Shown piece after piece: positions 14,160 to 21,033 of a stretch of 27,708 nt of DNA; position 1 is the stretch's first letter, and each line of letters opens with the position of its first letter. The stretch is from a virus. The stretch covers positions 1-27,708 of IMG/VR virus record IMGVR_UViG_3300020171_000109. The stretch is one strand, 5' to 3'. The notes under the pieces are model-generated. The model was not told the origin of the DNA, ran no database searches, and saw only the letters and a program-made list of their open reading frames with translations. The position numbers and the translations under genes were made by a program.

Positions 14160-14196
14160 ATCGGGGTGTGAATTTTTAAACACTCCACGCCCCGAT
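14160..14196 (+). terminator. Hairpin after capsid gene, terminator-like without T-run
   Basis: ATCGGGGTGTG (14160-14170) pairs with CACGCCCCGAT (14186-14196), 11 bp with one G-T, loop of 15 bases. No T-run follows, so it may be a processing or stability element for the abundant capsid mRNA rather than a terminator. Confidence 0.4.
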
Positions 14197-14209
14197 AGCT
14201 TCTAAAACA

Positions 14210-14485
14210 ATGAATAAAAATACATACATTGTCATCGGAGTTGTCGCGGTTGCTCTTTTGCTATTATTAGGCGCAACAATACGAGCTCCAATTCTTGGAG
14301 GACTGATTCATAACGCGGCTGAACAATTTGTTCAGGGAATAATAATCGGTGATACTCAACATCCTGCTTGCATTAAAATGCAAGACAGAACAGGAGGAGA
14401 GTATTCATTTATTTATATTCTTGATGGGACTGTTTCATCGCAAGATGCTGAAACTTATGTTCCAAGCCAGTGTTCGGGACTTTAG
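14210..14485 (+). CDS. Small protein with N-terminal membrane segment (91 aa)
   Basis: Residues 6-24 form a strongly hydrophobic segment after MNKNT, followed by about 65 polar residues with two Cys (ACIKM, QCSGL) that could form a disulfide outside the cytoplasm. The stretch could be a signal peptide or anchor. It sits between capsid and fibre genes. The family is not recognised. Its stop codon is inside the following strong hairpin. Confidence 0.65.
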   Translation: MNKNTYIVIGVVAVALLLLLGATIRAPILGGLIHNAAEQFVQGIIIGDTQHPACIKMQDRTGGEYSFIYILDGTVSSQDAETYVPSQCSGL

Positions 14486-14529
14486 TTTTCCACTCTGTCT
14501 CTCTTTTGAGAGACAGCGATGGGAAACTA
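14483..14529 (+). terminator. Strong two-part intergenic hairpin
   Basis: TAGTTTTCCA (14483-14492) pairs with TGGGAAACTA (14520-14529), one G-T, and inside it CTGTCTCTC (14495-14503) pairs perfectly with GAGAGACAG (14508-14516) around a TTTT loop. It includes the stop codon of the preceding gene. There is no T-run afterwards, so a terminator, RNA-stability or ribosome-stalling element are all possible. Confidence 0.5.
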
Positions 14530-14551
14530 AAAATATAATTAAATAAAAATT

Positions 14552-14920
14552 ATGAAACAAAATACAATAATTGGGTTAGTGTCATTATTACTTATTATTA
14601 TAGTCGGATTATTTGTGCTTAATGCCGCAAAAGTTTCGACTTCATTAGGAGGAATAGCAGATGGAGATTATACTTTAAAGACAAGCACTGGAGCGCAAGC
14701 AGTTATTTGTTCCGGCCCTTGCGTGTTGCATAAAATAATAACAAGCAAAGCTGCAGATACTTTTGAGATAAGAGATGCGGCCGCTTCTTCGTCTGCAACC
14801 CCATTGGCCGTAACAGTGGTCAACCCTGGAAATATAGATTTTGATATGAACATGGTTTCAGGCCTTACTGCTTATGTAACTTCAACCACGGGAATTGTTT
14901 TTGTCACCTCCCCTCGTTAA
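14552..14920 (+). CDS. Secreted or anchored small structural-type protein (122 aa)
   Basis: An N-terminal hydrophobic segment (about residues 5-24, GLVSLLLIIIVGLFVL) is followed by a Ser/Thr/Ala-rich strand-like domain with C53 and C57 (CSGPC). The domain resembles small phage surface proteins (decoration or fibre accessory), but a signal-like start is unusual for a virion protein. The paired gene upstream has the same layout. No family recognised. Confidence 0.65.
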   Translation: MKQNTIIGLVSLLLIIIVGLFVLNAAKVSTSLGGIADGDYTLKTSTGAQAVICSGPCVLHKIITSKAADTFEIRDAAASSSATPLAVTVVNPGNIDFDMNMVSGLTAYVTSTTGIVFVTSPR

Positions 14921-14931
14921 ATAAATAATCA

Positions 14932-15738
14932 ATGAATCTTGAACCAGGAACAAAATTCGTTATCCCTTATCAGTTGAACGATCCGGCTGACACCAATACT
15001 TATTATTGCCGAGCCTATATTAGAAAGGCGGTTGGCGATGATTTGATTGCTACTGTTAATTTGGAAGACAAGGGAGATGGCAGATTTCTTGGAGAATGGT
15101 ATGTTCCTCAATACAACGTGCCAACGCAGATTATTATAACCACAAAAGTTTTTACCGATGCCGGATATACAACAGAAAGTCTGCTTTTTTGGAGGGCAAA
15201 CGAAAGCCATATAATACAGCAGAGCTGGTCGCCAGTTTTCGGCGGAGGCGGAGGAAGCGATATAAGCTACAAGAAAATTGAGGAAATTTTAAGGAAAATT
15301 ATCAAAGACGAGGTAAAGTACCCTTCAGCCGAAAAGATTGACTGGCAGCCTGTTTTTAGCGAAATCCAAAGGGTTATAAGGGCGGTTGAGGATAAAAAGA
15401 TGCCCGAGTTTCCTAAGATTGAGTTTCCGAAGCAAGAGAAAACAGATTTCGCGCCGATTATAAAAGAGTTGGAAAAATTAGGAAATTTAGTTGGGAAAAT
15501 TGAAAACTTTGATTCCAGTCCGATAGTTTCTTATTTGCACGATATTGAAAAAGAAATCTTGAAAAAAACAGAATTTGAAGAATTAAAAAAAGTTGTTGCA
15601 CTAATTCCTGAAACGATTGACGGCTATAACACAAAAAAATCCGAAGACAATAGACCATTGCCGGTTAAACCAAAAAGGAAATTTAACTTAACATTTGAAA
15701 GAAAAGAAAAAAACAATAAAAGGGCATTTGTATTTTAA
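14932..15738 (+). CDS. Beta domain plus helical tail protein, fibre-associated (268 aa)
   Basis: Residues 1-100 form a strand-rich domain of immunoglobulin-like size (FVIPYQLND, FLGEWYVP, IIITTKVFTD). A GGGGG linker at about 104-108 leads to a long charged helical region with repeats of PKIEFPKQE type, ending in a basic tail. Its stop overlaps the start of the fibre gene (15738), so they are probably made together. It may be an adaptor or chaperone for the fibre; this is inference. Confidence 0.6.
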   Translation: MNLEPGTKFVIPYQLNDPADTNTYYCRAYIRKAVGDDLIATVNLEDKGDGRFLGEWYVPQYNVPTQIIITTKVFTDAGYTTESLLFWRANESHIIQQSWSPVFGGGGGSDISYKKIEEILRKIIKDEVKYPSAEKIDWQPVFSEIQRVIRAVEDKKMPEFPKIEFPKQEKTDFAPIIKELEKLGNLVGKIENFDSSPIVSYLHDIEKEILKKTEFEELKKVVALIPETIDGYNTKKSEDNRPLPVKPKRKFNLTFERKEKNNKRAFVF

Positions 15739-18479
15739 TGCAAAATATTTACAAAAAAATAATTATACTTTCAGCCATACTGCTTTCTCTCGCAGGGTTT
15801 TATTTTATAGGAAATCAGCCACAAAGTTTTGGTATAACTATTCCGAAATTAGATTTATTTTATTTAGATGGTTCTGATATGAAACCGCGTGGGAGTTGGG
15901 ACTTGAATATGGGTTTGGGTGATGTAACGGCCACAGAGTTTTATGGTTCCGGGACCAGTTTAACCGGAGTATTACATTCTTATTCTGAAACCGACCCACT
16001 CTCTTTGCACCTTAATCAGGCTACTCCACAGACAATAATAAATGGAATACCTATATTTGATTCTGGACTTACAAGTAATGGGGTAATACGATTAACTCCA
16101 AATGGAACTGGAAATATAATTTTTAACGATACAAGTACAAACATTACTGCGGTTTTCAAAACTGACGACCAGGCAACTACTGATATAACTGGAAATGGTA
16201 TGATTTTTTCTGCTGGAAAAGGAAATGGAATTGGGGCAGGAGGTTCAATGATATTTTATGCTGGTCACGGAGGAAATGATGGAATGGGAGGAGATTTTAA
16301 TTTTTATGGAGGGAATGCTGGAACAGATAGCGATAACGATAGCAGGGGAGGTGCTTTAAGTATATATGGAGGTTCTGGAAATCAAGATGGTGATGGAGGA
16401 GAAATAAATATTTTTGCTGGTGATGGGGGAGAAGGTGGTTCAGATACTGGAGGAAATGTTTATATACAGGGCGGTTATGGGACTACTTTGGGAAAAGTTT
16501 ATATATCAGACCCAAGTTCGGGGAAAAGTGCTATTTTAGATACTTCCTTACTTGCTACATCAGACAAAACCTTCACCTTCCCCAACCTATCAGGAACGCT
16601 TGCTCTTACGAATGACACAACTACTTGGTGGTCTGCAGCCACCGCCCAAACAGGTCTCACAGGCGATAAGACAGGGACGTTTAATCTTACCACCACAGGT
16701 ACTCTCGGAGCAGGGGCGATAACAGGGACTATCGGCAGATTTACCACAGGAATATACGACAATGCAGCAACGCCACTCCTTGCCATAGGATTAGCAAGTA
16801 GATATTTATATGATGATAGTGGTTCAAATGTATCTATAAATTGGAATGACAGGATATTATACGCTACAGGTGGTGATAAGATACTTGACTGGGGGGCTAT
16901 TTCTGGTCGTGCTGATTTTGATGATACCAATATTCTTACTTCTGGTACTCTTGGAGCAGGGGTGGGGACTTTAAGTGGCGGCAATGGGAACGCAACTTTT
17001 GCTTTGCTTAATCTAAATAACACCGCTAATCCTGCTACTGGCAATACTGCACAAACTTCTGACTCAGTTTTTAATTTAATGGGAACTATCAACAGTGGTT
17101 CCACTTTCTCATCACACGAAGCAGCAAAGATTAGTGCTTACAAAGTTTCTGACTGGTGGCACGCCTCTGCAGAAGCAGACCACGATTCAGGATTAAAGTT
17201 TTACACTACCAGCAATGGAACACCAACCTTGCAATTGACTATTGACGATGTTGGCCTTGCGACTTTCGTTGGGAACATTACCAGCGACAGCCCAGCGACA
17301 TTTGCGAACATAACTATTGGTTCTGGTTCTATAACCGAAGGTTTTGGAGATACCATATCGTTTGGAGACGAAAATATCACCACCGGAGGCAGAGGGACAT
17401 TTAGAAAATTAAGTTGCACAGATTGCTCTACGGCCGGAGACCGCGGCGTAGCATTGGGATTTGGGTCATCAGCAAGTGCCGACTACGGCACAGCAATGGG
17501 AGCCAGTACAGTAGCCAGCGGAGTCTATAGTACAGCAATGGGAGCAAACACAATAGCAAGTGCCGACTACAGCACAGCGATGGGTTATGGTTCCCAGGCA
17601 AATGCAATGTATAGCACGGCAATGGGATTTTACACAACTGGTAGCGGGGATTATGCTATCGCCATGGGACAGAGTACAATAGCAAGCGGGGACGCCAGCA
17701 CAGCAATGGGCAGTGGCACAACAGCAAGCGGGGGTGCCAGCACGGCAATGGGAAGTAGCACAACAGCAAGTGGAAGCTACAGCACAGCGATGGGTGCTTT
17801 CACAGTAGCGAGTGGAAATTTCAGCATAGCAATGGGAGGTGCGGTCCCTATGGCAACAACAGCAAGTGGACATTGGAGTACAGCAATAGGTTATCAACTA
17901 ACAGCAAGTGGAAATTGGAGTTTTGCCCTTGGTAAGAGTTTTACAAACGATATTGCAAGCAGTTTTGCAGTTGGTTTTGGTCAAAAAGACTTTGCCGTAT
18001 CAGCAGGGTTAATTGATATTTATGGGTTAATAAATACCTATAACAGCATTGCTACTGTAAGCAATGGTGTTCCTTCTGAATTAGCGAAAGTTGATCTTAC
18101 GGGACAGACAGCGGCAAAGTCAGCGACAACTATTTACACACCTACCACAAGTGGAATGTTCCGTATATCAATTTCCTTACAGGTTACAACTGCGGCAACG
18201 ACTTCTTCAGTTTTAGGCGGGGCGACAGGAATTACTATAACTTATACCGAGCCAGACGGGTCGGTGGCACAAAGTATTAAACCTTTACTTACAAGCGAAG
18301 CAGGTGCGGTTATAATTCCAGCGACAGGAAATATAGGGAATGCTACTACTACTCAATCGCAAGGTTCAGCAATTATTTATGCAAAAACGGGCGTGGCGAT
18401 ACAATATGCAATTGGATATACGAGTGTGGGGGCAACTGCAATGCAGTATTCTGCCCACCTAAAAGTAGAAGCATTATAA
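15738..18479 (+). CDS. Large tail fibre or spike with YadA-head-type repeats (913 aa)
   Basis: N-terminal hydrophobic segment (about residues 6-26), then a typical fibre start (GDVTATEFYGSGTSLTG). Residues about 155-255 are Gly-rich with repeating GG-x-hydrophobic units, likely a beta solenoid. Residues about 566-735 contain tandem 15-aa units with S-x-A-x-G and TAMG(A/S/Y) pattern, as in YadA head and other trimeric surface adhesins. The C-terminal 150 residues form a strand-rich knob (TTSGMFRISISLQVTT). It would bind the host surface. The hydrophobic N-terminus is atypical for a phage fibre. Confidence 0.8.
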   Translation: MQNIYKKIIILSAILLSLAGFYFIGNQPQSFGITIPKLDLFYLDGSDMKPRGSWDLNMGLGDVTATEFYGSGTSLTGVLHSYSETDPLSLHLNQATPQTIINGIPIFDSGLTSNGVIRLTPNGTGNIIFNDTSTNITAVFKTDDQATTDITGNGMIFSAGKGNGIGAGGSMIFYAGHGGNDGMGGDFNFYGGNAGTDSDNDSRGGALSIYGGSGNQDGDGGEINIFAGDGGEGGSDTGGNVYIQGGYGTTLGKVYISDPSSGKSAILDTSLLATSDKTFTFPNLSGTLALTNDTTTWWSAATAQTGLTGDKTGTFNLTTTGTLGAGAITGTIGRFTTGIYDNAATPLLAIGLASRYLYDDSGSNVSINWNDRILYATGGDKILDWGAISGRADFDDTNILTSGTLGAGVGTLSGGNGNATFALLNLNNTANPATGNTAQTSDSVFNLMGTINSGSTFSSHEAAKISAYKVSDWWHASAEADHDSGLKFYTTSNGTPTLQLTIDDVGLATFVGNITSDSPATFANITIGSGSITEGFGDTISFGDENITTGGRGTFRKLSCTDCSTAGDRGVALGFGSSASADYGTAMGASTVASGVYSTAMGANTIASADYSTAMGYGSQANAMYSTAMGFYTTGSGDYAIAMGQSTIASGDASTAMGSGTTASGGASTAMGSSTTASGSYSTAMGAFTVASGNFSIAMGGAVPMATTASGHWSTAIGYQLTASGNWSFALGKSFTNDIASSFAVGFGQKDFAVSAGLIDIYGLINTYNSIATVSNGVPSELAKVDLTGQTAAKSATTIYTPTTSGMFRISISLQVTTAATTSSVLGGATGITITYTEPDGSVAQSIKPLLTSEAGAVIIPATGNIGNATTTQSQGSAIIYAKTGVAIQYAIGYTSVGATAMQYSAHLKVEAL
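17460..17935 (+). repeat. Tandem repeats of about 45 bp inside the fibre gene
   Basis: Degenerate tandem units with core TACAGCAATGGGA and AGCAAGTGGA, encoding 14-16-aa units (ASG-x-STAMG). About ten units are visible. Repeat number probably varies by recombination. Confidence 0.7.
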
Positions 18480-18502
18480 AAATATTTATTAATTAAAAAA
18501 TT

Positions 18503-18688
18503 ATGGACACCTTCAAAGTAGTTATAAATGCACAAAATACAAAAGTAATTGAAACAGAATCAACTTTTAAAAAGATAGAAACCAAACAAGACTTGGAGAT
18601 GAGATTAAAAATAATAAATACGCAACTGGATAAATTAAATGTAGATAAAAAACTGATAGAAGATAAATTAACAGCATTAAAAGTTTAA
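18503..18688 (+). CDS. Small coiled-coil protein (61 aa)
   Basis: Strand-like first 15 residues and then a heptad-patterned helix (about 22-60, Leu/Ile at a and d positions, many Lys/Glu). Likely oligomerises. It sits between the fibre gene and the holin-like gene. Family unknown; a spanin or fibre accessory is possible but not supported by a signal peptide. Confidence 0.6.
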   Translation: MDTFKVVINAQNTKVIETESTFKKIETKQDLEMRLKIINTQLDKLNVDKKLIEDKLTALKV

Positions 18689-18723
18689 AATTTATGGATA
18701 CAGAAATGCTCAAATAAAATAAA

Positions 18724-18981
18724 ATGACACCAGAAACAACTACAATCGGTCTTATAGTCGGGATAACAATAGCCCTTATTGAACTGGTAAAATATCTTGG
18801 TAATTTGGCTTATAAGTTTTTTACTAAAGAAACCGATAAAGAAAAAATTAATGTTAAACAAGAAGTAGATATTGCTATTATCAAGGAAAAAGTGATGATG
18901 CTTTATACAAATCATATTCCGCATATTGAAAACCGATTAGATAAAATTGATGAAAAATTGGAGAAAATATTATTAAAGTAG
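18724..18981 (+). CDS. Holin-like or membrane-anchored coiled-coil protein (85 aa)
   Basis: One membrane span at about residues 7-27, a basic stretch, and a C-terminal helical region with heptad pattern (HIENRLDKIDEKLEKILLK). This resembles XhlA-type haemolysin/holin accessory proteins and small phage holins. Position after the fibre gene fits a lysis gene, but no endolysin is recognised near it, so the call rests on topology. Confidence 0.5.
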   Translation: MTPETTTIGLIVGITIALIELVKYLGNLAYKFFTKETDKEKINVKQEVDIAIIKEKVMMLYTNHIPHIENRLDKIDEKLEKILLK

Positions 18982-18991
18982 TTCTTTATAG

Positions 18992-19098
18992 GTTGGTGGT
19001 TGAATTCTGGGAAGGGTTAGCTCAATCGGTAGAGCATCCGAACACTAATCGGAAGATATGGGTTCAAATCCCATCACGCCCAGAATCCAGCCACTAAC
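18992..19098 (+). tRNA. tRNA-like element: tRNA body with non-standard acceptor
   Basis: D-arm GCTC/GAGC with GG in the loop, anticodon stem TCCGA/TCGGA with 7-base loop ACACTAA, T-arm ATGGG-TTCAAAT-CCCAT are all intact (about 19020-19074). The acceptor cannot be formed normally: GAAGGGT against CACGCCC mispairs. Instead ATTCTGGG (19004-19011) pairs with CCCAGAAT (19079-19086), extended by GTTGGTGGTTG with CAGCCACTAAC, about 20 bp with two G-T and one A-C. CCA is encoded at 19087-19089. The loop has C instead of U at position 33 and would read ACT, so normal decoding is doubtful. Either a decayed tRNA, an att-type tRNA fragment or a functional tRNA-like structure. Confidence 0.55.
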
Positions 19099-19102
19099 AA
19101 AG

Positions 19103-19128
19103 TGAAAGTATAAAAAACCATACTTTCA
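19103..19128 (+). promoter_or_regulatory. Hairpin in the leader of the small zinc ORFs
   Basis: TGAAAGTAT (19103-19111) pairs perfectly with ATACTTTCA (19120-19128) around an 8-base loop, seven bases ahead of the ribosome site TAGGAGG (from 19131). Confidence 0.5.
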
Positions 19129-19142
19129 GATAGGAGGTATTT

Positions 19143-19322
19143 GTGTCAAAGCTCTTTTGCCAAAAGCATAACTGTTTTATAACCAAAAGGCGGGCAGTCA
19201 GATGCCTAATACGGCACTGCTACCATTTAAGAAGAAAGGGGGTGAAACATGGAAGGTTCAATTATCGCTTGCCCCTATTGCCACAAAGTCCGCAGGGGAA
19301 ACTTGTGGGTTACCGAAAATGA
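19143..19322 (+). CDS. Small Cys/His-rich ORF, GTG start (59 aa)
   Basis: GTG at 19143 follows TAGGAGGTATTT, one of the best ribosome sites in the window. The first 30 residues have Cys/His pairs (LFCQKHNC, RCLIRHC) suited to a zinc site; after that the reading overlaps the next ORF in another frame and looks less protein-like. The real product may be a short zinc protein or the site may be a leader that couples to 19249. Uncertain. Confidence 0.4.
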   Translation: MSKLFCQKHNCFITKRRAVRCLIRHCYHLRRKGVKHGRFNYRLPLLPQSPQGKLVGYRK

Positions 19323-19428
19323 CCTTGTGGTCAACATTTGGAAAACGATTATGGAACAGGGCATTACCCGAATAGATATTTTAAGGGAATACTGCCCTAA
19401 GTGCAAACCGCAAAAAGTCAAAACATAG
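19249..19428 (+). CDS. Small zinc-ribbon protein (59 aa)
   Basis: ATG at 19249 is preceded by AAAGGGGGTGAAAC, a strong Shine-Dalgarno. Two CxxC pairs, C8-x2-C11 near the start and C49-x2-C52 near the end, form a classical zinc ribbon layout with a helix between. Such proteins usually bind nucleic acid or other proteins. No family named. It is followed closely by the terminator at 19439, so it ends its own transcript. Confidence 0.65.
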   Translation: MEGSIIACPYCHKVRRGNLWVTENDLVVNIWKTIMEQGITRIDILREYCPKCKPQKVKT

Positions 19429-19438
19429 TCCTTCCCAT

Positions 19439-19508
19439 AGGGTGTACCCCAGTCCAAACCCACCAAAATCCCCAAAAAAGGGACTTCGTGGGTACACCCT
19501 CCTTTTTA
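19439..19508 (+). terminator. Intrinsic terminator
   Basis: AGGGTGTACCC (19439-19449) pairs perfectly with GGGTACACCCT (19490-19500), and five Ts follow at 19503-19507. A second possible pairing of CCCAC with GTGGG inside competes or adds. It is the clearest factor-independent terminator in the window and separates the small zinc gene from the protease gene. Confidence 0.75.
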
Positions 19509-19542
19509 TAATTACACCTCGCCCCAGTCCATTTTATAAAAT

Positions 19543-20355
19543 ATGCAAAACAAAATAAACAAATATGGCCTAAGGCCATTAAAAAAGGATATAAGGGATT
19601 TTAAATTAAGCGGTGTTTTCGCGCGGTTTGATTTAAGTAAGTTGCCGGATGAATTTGTAGTTGGCCAATCTGAAATACTGGATCAACAAGAAACTGATTA
19701 TTGCACCGCTTTTTCAACCTGCGCCGCTTCTGCTATTCAGGAAAACAAAACCCTTAATCCTTATTGGAGTTTCGCAGTTTCAAAAAAGATTTCAGGGGAT
19801 GTTGATGCATGGGGACAGGATTTAAGAACGGCCATAAGGGTTCATACGGAATACGGAGCTATTGAAAATATGATTAACCTCGGCAGAGATATTGTAAATT
19901 ATCCTATTTTATACAAGGAAGCAGAAGGACATAAAAAGCAAAGTTATTTTTCTGTTGATGGGCCATACGACCATTTTGATAATTGCCGAGTAGCTTTGTA
20001 TCAAAACCAAGACAAAAAGAGGTTTATTATTACTGGTTGTTTATGGAGAACAAGCTGGACTGGAGCCGATAAAGGAATAATACCGGAGCAATATGAAAAG
20101 AATGGATTTGGACACGCTTTTGTTTTTGCGGGTTGGGTAAAATTTGGCGATAAAACATATTTAAAAGCCCAACTTTCAAACGGGCAAGATATAGGGTTAA
20201 ATGGAAATTTCTTTTTTAGCCGCGAGATAGTGAATAAAGAATTTAAATTTGGGTCTTTCCTTTTTGTTGATTTAGACCCGGAAAACATAAAAAAACAACA
20301 ATGGAATTTTTGGATAAAATTATTAAACTTTATTAAAAATTTATGGCGGAAATAA
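19543..20355 (+). CDS. Papain-like cysteine protease (270 aa)
   Basis: Family C1-like catalytic set: Q48/Q49 in ILDQQ for the oxyanion hole, C54 in TDYCTAFS, H191 in GHAFVFAG, and N213 in LSNGQDIGLNGNFFF, which parallels the papain NSWG...G-Y-F ending. The order and spacing are correct. There is no signal peptide; a short propeptide-like start is possible. It lies with tail genes and overlaps the next gene by 13 bases. It could process virion proteins, act as an injected host-directed protease or cut peptide links. Fold call is good; role is inference. Confidence 0.8.
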   Translation: MQNKINKYGLRPLKKDIRDFKLSGVFARFDLSKLPDEFVVGQSEILDQQETDYCTAFSTCAASAIQENKTLNPYWSFAVSKKISGDVDAWGQDLRTAIRVHTEYGAIENMINLGRDIVNYPILYKEAEGHKKQSYFSVDGPYDHFDNCRVALYQNQDKKRFIITGCLWRTSWTGADKGIIPEQYEKNGFGHAFVFAGWVKFGDKTYLKAQLSNGQDIGLNGNFFFSREIVNKEFKFGSFLFVDLDPENIKKQQWNFWIKLLNFIKNLWRK

Positions 20356-21032
20356 ATACAACTACGCAAATCTGCGCGTTCTTTGAGGAGCTTGTTGGAG
20401 AATCTGTGGATGAGACCACAAAATTAAATTTAGCTGAACATGCAAAAGATTTAATTGAGGGCGACAGACCCTGGGCTTTTCTGATAAAAGAAGATGCCAC
20501 AAAAACATTCGGAACAAGCGATAATTATTTAACCGCCAAAGCCCTGCCGAGCGATTTTGAAAGCGATTATAAAGTTTATTTGGGAGATGCCACACTGAAA
20601 GATTTTTACGAATATCATGCTGTGCCATTTCATTTGAGGAGAAGATTTAACGACAGCTCTTACACTTATTACATAGATTACGCAAACAGCAATTTATACA
20701 TTTGCGGTTCAACTGCCAAGCAATACACAATTTACCTTTACTATATTTATAAAACCCCGGCGCTTGCCTTAACACTATCTGACCCTGTATGGCCTGCTAA
20801 ATTTAGAAAACTGATAGCTTTTATTATGGCGAAAGTGTGGAGAAGCGGAATTGACTTTGATGAGATAACTTCAAAACAAGCGGTTTCGGATAATTCTGAA
20901 GCCAAAGCACTTTTAGAAGCCATGGAATCGTGGGATGACAAAATAAAACTTCGCCAGCTAAATAATAGAACCGGCTTTGCGAGTGATAAAAATTCATTTA
21001 GCGAATCTGGCAGAGTAAATTTTAACGACTAA
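20343..21032 (+). CDS. Head-tail adaptor, tail-tubular-A-like (229 aa)
   Basis: Helical N-terminus (QICAFFEELVG, NLAEHAKDLIEGDRPWAFL), a strand-rich middle (YYIDYANSNLYICG, TIYLYYIYK) and helical end (KFRKLIAFIMAKVW). This matches the pattern of connector/adaptor proteins below the portal in podoviruses. It is followed with a one-base gap by the nozzle-like gene, the expected order for tail-tubular A then B. Similarity is by pattern, not by a motif. Confidence 0.65.
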   Translation: MAEINTTTQICAFFEELVGESVDETTKLNLAEHAKDLIEGDRPWAFLIKEDATKTFGTSDNYLTAKALPSDFESDYKVYLGDATLKDFYEYHAVPFHLRRRFNDSSYTYYIDYANSNLYICGSTAKQYTIYLYYIYKTPALALTLSDPVWPAKFRKLIAFIMAKVWRSGIDFDEITSKQAVSDNSEAKALLEAMESWDDKIKLRQLNNRTGFASDKNSFSESGRVNFND

Positions 21033-21033
21033 T

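Noticed and set aside
16499-17104. 201-aa minus-strand frame
   Set aside because: Antisense of the fibre gene, without a leader and with unlikely composition.
17469-17897. Cys-rich 142-aa minus-strand frame
   Set aside because: It is the antisense shadow of the fibre repeats.
17460-17935. Possible CRISPR-like array
   Set aside because: The repeats are in-frame 45-bp units encoding 15-aa adhesin repeats, without distinct spacers.
18724-21032. Complete lysis cassette
   Set aside because: Only a holin-like protein is visible; no lysozyme, amidase or transglycosylase motif was found, and the protease is papain-like with no clear cell-wall role.
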